DNA of 9,508 nt from Desulfobacteraceae bacterium. Lineage in GTDB: Bacteria > Desulfobacterota > Desulfobacteria > Desulfobacterales > Desulfosalsimonadaceae. A program made the position numbers and the translations under genes. Below, one piece after another: positions 6,619 to 9,508 of the stretch. How positions within the stretch are numbered: the first letter of the stretch is position 1; the number at the start of each line of letters is the position of its first letter. Below the pieces are notes generated by a model. The model made no database searches. It saw only the letters and a list, made by a program, of their open reading frames with translations, and was not told the origin of the DNA. The DNA is taken from assembly GCA_021162325.1 (NCBI GenBank), contig JAGGYV010000257.1:1-9508 (forward strand), read 5' to 3'.

Positions 6619-8196
6619 TCAGGCCATTACAAATGAGTTAGTGGGAGAAGATTCTCTCTCATAATGAATGGGCAGCAGAATCGTCATTGTGGTCCCCTGC
6701 CCGGTATCGCTTGCAGCCGTAATCCTGCCCCCGGCCTGCTCGATAATCATATAACTGACTGAAAGGCCAAGACCGGTGCCCTTGCCGGGCTCTTTTGTCG
6801 TAAAAAACGGATCAAATATATAATCAATATCTGCCATGGAAATACCGGAACCGTCATCAATCACTTTCAGTAAAAAAGTCGGTTGATTACTTAATGCCGA
6901 TTTTTCATTTTCCGGTATGAATTCAGAGACAATACGGATGGCGCCTTTTATTTTCTTTGCAGATGTTTTAATCGAATCCGCCGCATTAATGAACAGATTA
7001 ATCAGGACCTGCCGTATCTGATTTCTGTCAATGTATACGGAATTCGGAATATCCTCCGGATAAAAATCAATTTTAATCTCTGACATAAATGGCTGGTCAG
7101 ACATCATCATAACAACATCCCTTAAAAGATCATGCATTGAAACAATCTTGCAGTCAACAAATGAGCTCCTGGAAAAATCAAGTAATTGTCGAATAACCAT
7201 GTTGATCCGGTTAATTTCATCTTGTGCACGTTTTAAAAAATCCTGCCCGACATTATCATTTTTCATATCCGGACGTGACTTTAAAAGGTCAAGATAACCC
7301 AGCACGATACCGATGGGATTTCCGATTTCATGAGCAAGGCCGGCGGAAAGGCGGCCAACGGAAGCTATTTTTTCCGCTTTAACAATCTCATGTTGAGCGG
7401 TTTTTAATTCATTATTTGTTTTTTCAAGTTCCTTAAAAGAACGCCGAAGATTTTCCTTATCTGTCTCGATCATATCCACCATATGATTCAAGGCATTCGA
7501 CAACTGATTAAACTCCTGGTAACTCTTTCCATGCGCAAAATACAGACGGTCTTTTTCCCTGAAATCATCAGTCATTTTTATGAACCGGTGAATCGGCCTG
7601 ATAATCAGCCGGGATAAGCGATAAACGCCGAACAACAGAAGAATGATAAAATTTACGATTACATATAAAACAATAATTTTTTGCGAATGCCGCAATGCCT
7701 GATAAATAGGATCAAGCTGAATAACCATCATTTTGACACCCGATTTTTCACTATCAACCCCGGCAATCGGTTCGGATATCATCACATATTTATTCTGGTG
7801 CCAGAATACACCGAATGTGTCTCCAAAAAATTCCGCCCCATGAATCCCCGCTTTGATTGTATGATCTGCTATCTTATGGATCTCTTTTTGCAGATCAGTA
7901 TTTGCATCACCATAATGATACTTCATACCATTATTTAAACGAATATATAAATAAATAATGGACGAATCAATAATCCCATGCGCAATCCCTCCTTCAGGGA
8001 ACTCGGTGGTTGGGTTTAAATGATCGTATAAGGCATCAGGAAGTAAAGTTAGAAACTGCCGTCCCTGGGATACGCGATCGTGAATCAGACTTTTCTGGAT
8101 TATATTAATAATAATAAAATCAGAAAACAACACGCTCAATAAAATAATAACCGCCAGGTTTCCGGCGATTTTGAATTTTAGGCTTTTAAAAGACAT
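6619..8196 (-). CDS. Membrane-bound sensor histidine kinase (HAMP, HisKA, HATPase)
   Basis: A 525-residue kinase that autophosphorylates on histidine and passes the phosphate to the downstream regulator. A first membrane helix (about 10-33, GNLAVIILLSVLFSDFIIIN) is followed by an extracytoplasmic sensor region (about 34-170), a second helix (about 173-193), a HAMP linker (about 194-247, RLIIRPIHRFIKM) and a coiled coil (about 248-275). The HisKA domain has phospho-acceptor His289 in GLAHEIGNPIG. The ATPase domain has the N box LINLFINAADS (398-408), DDGSGI (447-452), IFDPFFTTK (460-468) and GKGTGLGLS (471-479). All catalytic motifs are intact. No PAS domain is evident between HAMP and HisKA. 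The sensor region is not recognised, so the signal is unknown. The ATG at 8196 has no clear ribosome site, but an in-frame stop lies 12 bases upstream. The short C-terminal tail after ILLPI is hydrophilic. Confidence 0.95.
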   Translation of the reverse strand: MSFKSLKFKIAGNLAVIILLSVLFSDFIIINIIQKSLIHDRVSQGRQFLTLLPDALYDHLNPTTEFPEGGIAHGIIDSSIIYLYIRLNNGMKYHYGDANTDLQKEIHKIADHTIKAGIHGAEFFGDTFGVFWHQNKYVMISEPIAGVDSEKSGVKMMVIQLDPIYQALRHSQKIIVLYVIVNFIILLLFGVYRLSRLIIRPIHRFIKMTDDFREKDRLYFAHGKSYQEFNQLSNALNHMVDMIETDKENLRRSFKELEKTNNELKTAQHEIVKAEKIASVGRLSAGLAHEIGNPIGIVLGYLDLLKSRPDMKNDNVGQDFLKRAQDEINRINMVIRQLLDFSRSSFVDCKIVSMHDLLRDVVMMMSDQPFMSEIKIDFYPEDIPNSVYIDRNQIRQVLINLFINAADSIKTSAKKIKGAIRIVSEFIPENEKSALSNQPTFLLKVIDDGSGISMADIDYIFDPFFTTKEPGKGTGLGLSVSYMIIEQAGGRITAASDTGQGTTMTILLPIHYERESSPTNSFVMA

Positions 8197-8415
8197 AAGT
8201 TTACGGTGTCATTCTTCATTCTTGACAAACTGAGCTTCTCCTCAATCTATTCGATTATTTTTTTAAGTTTCTATCCTTACGAATCTTCATAGAAATCCAT
8301 CTTGATGCCTGAAATCCGTCGGAGGATACACCACCTAATACCTCAAACACAACCGTCGATCATAGATCACAGCTTCTCCCGATTTTTTATGAACACATAC
8401 CGTCTTCTGTGATTT
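8197..8415. other. 219-base gap between radical SAM gene and kinase, no gene seen
   Basis: Both flanking genes are on the minus strand. The gap has no good open frame and no recognisable terminator or strong promoter. It contains a 7-base direct repeat GAAATCC at 8292-8298 and 8311-8317 (19-base period), an inverted repeat ATCACAG/CTGTGAT (8366-8372 with 8407-8413, 34-base loop) just after the radical SAM stop, and AGCTTCTCC twice (near 8233 and 8371). A kinase promoter should lie here, but I cannot place it. Confidence 0.4.
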
Positions 8416-9351
8416 TTACCCTTTTCCTTTTTTTCGATAAAACATTTTTCCGTTGATATGTAGAACTTCAATATGTTGATTGGTAATCATCGGCGCAACA
8501 TATTTAAGAATTTCATGCGGATGAAGGCCAAGTCCGGCTGAGATATCCGTCAATGTACAGGGACGCCTGCCAAGCATGTTTAAAATTTCTGTTCCCGTAT
8601 CAATCATTTTTTTATTCTTTGCTTCCTTTTTAAACGGGGCGATCACTTCTGCTTTTTTGCCAAGGATCTCACAAAAGTTTTTCAGCCTGTCTTCGGATAC
8701 GGTATGAACATTGATTTCAGCGGTTGGCCGAACCGCTGTATTTAAATGAATCTTGTCAGGTGCAAATTGATCCGTCCATTGCTTAAACTTTCTCATCATG
8801 GATTCTGTGTCATTAATTCCTTTAACAATAAATATCTCCAGCCAGATTTTTCCCGGATAAATCTTGCGAAATTCAATTAATCCATGGGCCATTTTTTCAA
8901 AGTCAATGCTCGAATGCGGTCGGTTGATCTTTAAAAAAGAACGTTCATCACAGGCATCAAAAGAAGGCAGCACCACATCTGCCCCGCATAAATCCTGTCT
9001 GACGGTTTCGTTCATCAGCAGCGATCCGTTGGTCAAAACCGTAACCGGTATATCGGTATAGGACTTAATGCCTTTGATAATATCTGAAATTTCGCTGTTT
9101 AACGTGGGTTCTCCGGAGCCGCCCAGGGTAATATAATCCGGTTTAATACCTTCTTCTATACGCTTATAAAGTTGCGATAAAATCTCTTTCGATGATATAT
9201 ACGGTTTTCGCATATTGGTTGTCTCAGGTGTCGGACCAATCTGGCAATAAATGCAATTATAAGAACAGACCTTGTAAGGGACCAGATCAACTCCTAAAGA
9301 AAATCCGAGACGCCGGGATGGCACCGGCCCATATATTAAATTATTCGTCAT
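8416..9351 (-). CDS. Radical SAM protein of the TYW1-like (COG0731-type) group with C-terminal winged-helix-like domain
   Basis: A 311-residue cytoplasmic iron-sulfur enzyme that should cleave S-adenosylmethionine to make a radical; the substrate is unknown. The 4Fe-4S motif is C29-x3-C33-x2-C36 (CSYNCIYC). The SAM-binding GGSGEPT is at 77-83, followed by a barrel with LTNGS (106-110), a PSFDA element (129-133) and NRPH (143-146). The N-terminal YGPVPSRRLG start (7-16) is characteristic of bacterial proteins annotated as Fe-S oxidoreductases related to the wyosine-tRNA enzyme TYW1, but without its flavodoxin domain. Residues about 250-308 (LNMLGRRPCTLTDISAGLGL onward) look like a winged helix, which could bind nucleic acid or protein. 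A strong ribosome site (AGGAG at 9364-9360) fixes the start. It is upstream of and codirectional with the kinase, but 219 bases away, so a functional link is not implied. Confidence 0.9.
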   Translation of the reverse strand: MTNNLIYGPVPSRRLGFSLGVDLVPYKVCSYNCIYCQIGPTPETTNMRKPYISSKEILSQLYKRIEEGIKPDYITLGGSGEPTLNSEISDIIKGIKSYTDIPVTVLTNGSLLMNETVRQDLCGADVVLPSFDACDERSFLKINRPHSSIDFEKMAHGLIEFRKIYPGKIWLEIFIVKGINDTESMMRKFKQWTDQFAPDKIHLNTAVRPTAEINVHTVSEDRLKNFCEILGKKAEVIAPFKKEAKNKKMIDTGTEILNMLGRRPCTLTDISAGLGLHPHEILKYVAPMITNQHIEVLHINGKMFYRKKGKG

Positions 9352-9441
9352 TTCTATTACTCCTGTATTATTAAGGGACAGCTATTGAAAAATTATTTTC
9401 ATACATTTTTTTACACAGCCGAATATTGGCAAGTGATTCAA

Positions 9442-9471
9442 ATTATAAAATCCACAACGTATTACTTGCAA
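9442..9471 (-). promoter_or_regulatory. Candidate promoter of the radical SAM gene
   Basis: On the minus strand, TTGCAA (9471-9466, 4 of 6) is followed after 18 bases by a perfect TATAAT (9447-9442). Transcription would start about 80 bases before the ATG at 9351. A 13-base palindrome directly abuts the -35 (9471-9483). A second TATAAT on the same strand lies at 9507-9502, at the window edge. Confidence 0.5.
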
Positions 9472-9483
9472 CCTTTTAAAGGT
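9471..9483. promoter_or_regulatory. 13-base palindrome next to the -35, candidate operator
   Basis: ACCTTT and AAAGGT are perfect inverted repeats around a central T. The motif touches the candidate -35 of the radical SAM promoter, and the nearby TTAAAAG (9488-9494) repeats part of one arm. The position suits a regulator site, but the motif is short. Confidence 0.3.
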
Positions 9484-9508
9484 GCTGTTAAAAGTTATTG
9501 TATTATAA

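Noticed and set aside
8361..8372. CRP-like half site (TGTGA on the minus strand) near the end of the radical SAM gene
   Set aside because: The second half site at the required spacing is missing.

Overview
The window suggests a chromosomal segment of a Desulfobacterota bacterium (a deltaproteobacterial, Desulfobacterales-like lineage). This is inferred from the moderate-to-low GC content with very AT-rich intergenic DNA, from an Mfd gene followed by a SurA-like exported protein, and from a histidine kinase / sigma-54-dependent response regulator pair of the type abundant in that group. The taxon cannot be fixed from the sequence alone. No transposase, integrase, CRISPR array or phage gene is visible.

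Layout, left to right. Positions 1-122 (minus) hold the first ~40 codons of an exported protein, probably a SurA-type peptidyl-prolyl isomerase. Directly upstream of it on the same strand, 197-3718 encode a full-length Mfd transcription-repair coupling factor. A divergent intergenic region separates mfd from a tRNA-Thr(CGT) gene at 3877-3952 (plus). Positions 3953-4410 carry no convincing long gene. They hold an isolated, less AT-rich block (about 4078-4209), then a very AT-rich promoter region and a 22-bp imperfect palindrome. Next come a possible 50-codon small gene (4411-4563) and an IHF-alpha/HU family DNA-bending protein (4619-4900), both plus strand. Two strong hairpins (4981-5015 and 5036-5070) separate this group from convergent minus-strand genes.

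The right half is entirely minus strand. In transcription order it holds a radical SAM protein with a C-terminal winged-helix-like tail (9351-8416), a membrane-bound sensor histidine kinase (8196-6619) and its NtrC-family response regulator (6466-5090). Kinase and regulator almost certainly form one phosphorelay: the kinase senses an unknown signal through an extracytoplasmic domain and phosphorylates the regulator, which activates sigma-54 promoters elsewhere. IHF commonly bends DNA between such activators and sigma-54 polymerase, so the nearby IHF subunit is functionally compatible, but no direct link is shown here.

The window is mostly ordinary housekeeping and regulatory DNA. I did not find a convincing new multigene system. 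The places most worth a second look are the 4078-4209 block, the small gene and palindrome ahead of the IHF gene, and the substrate of the radical SAM protein.
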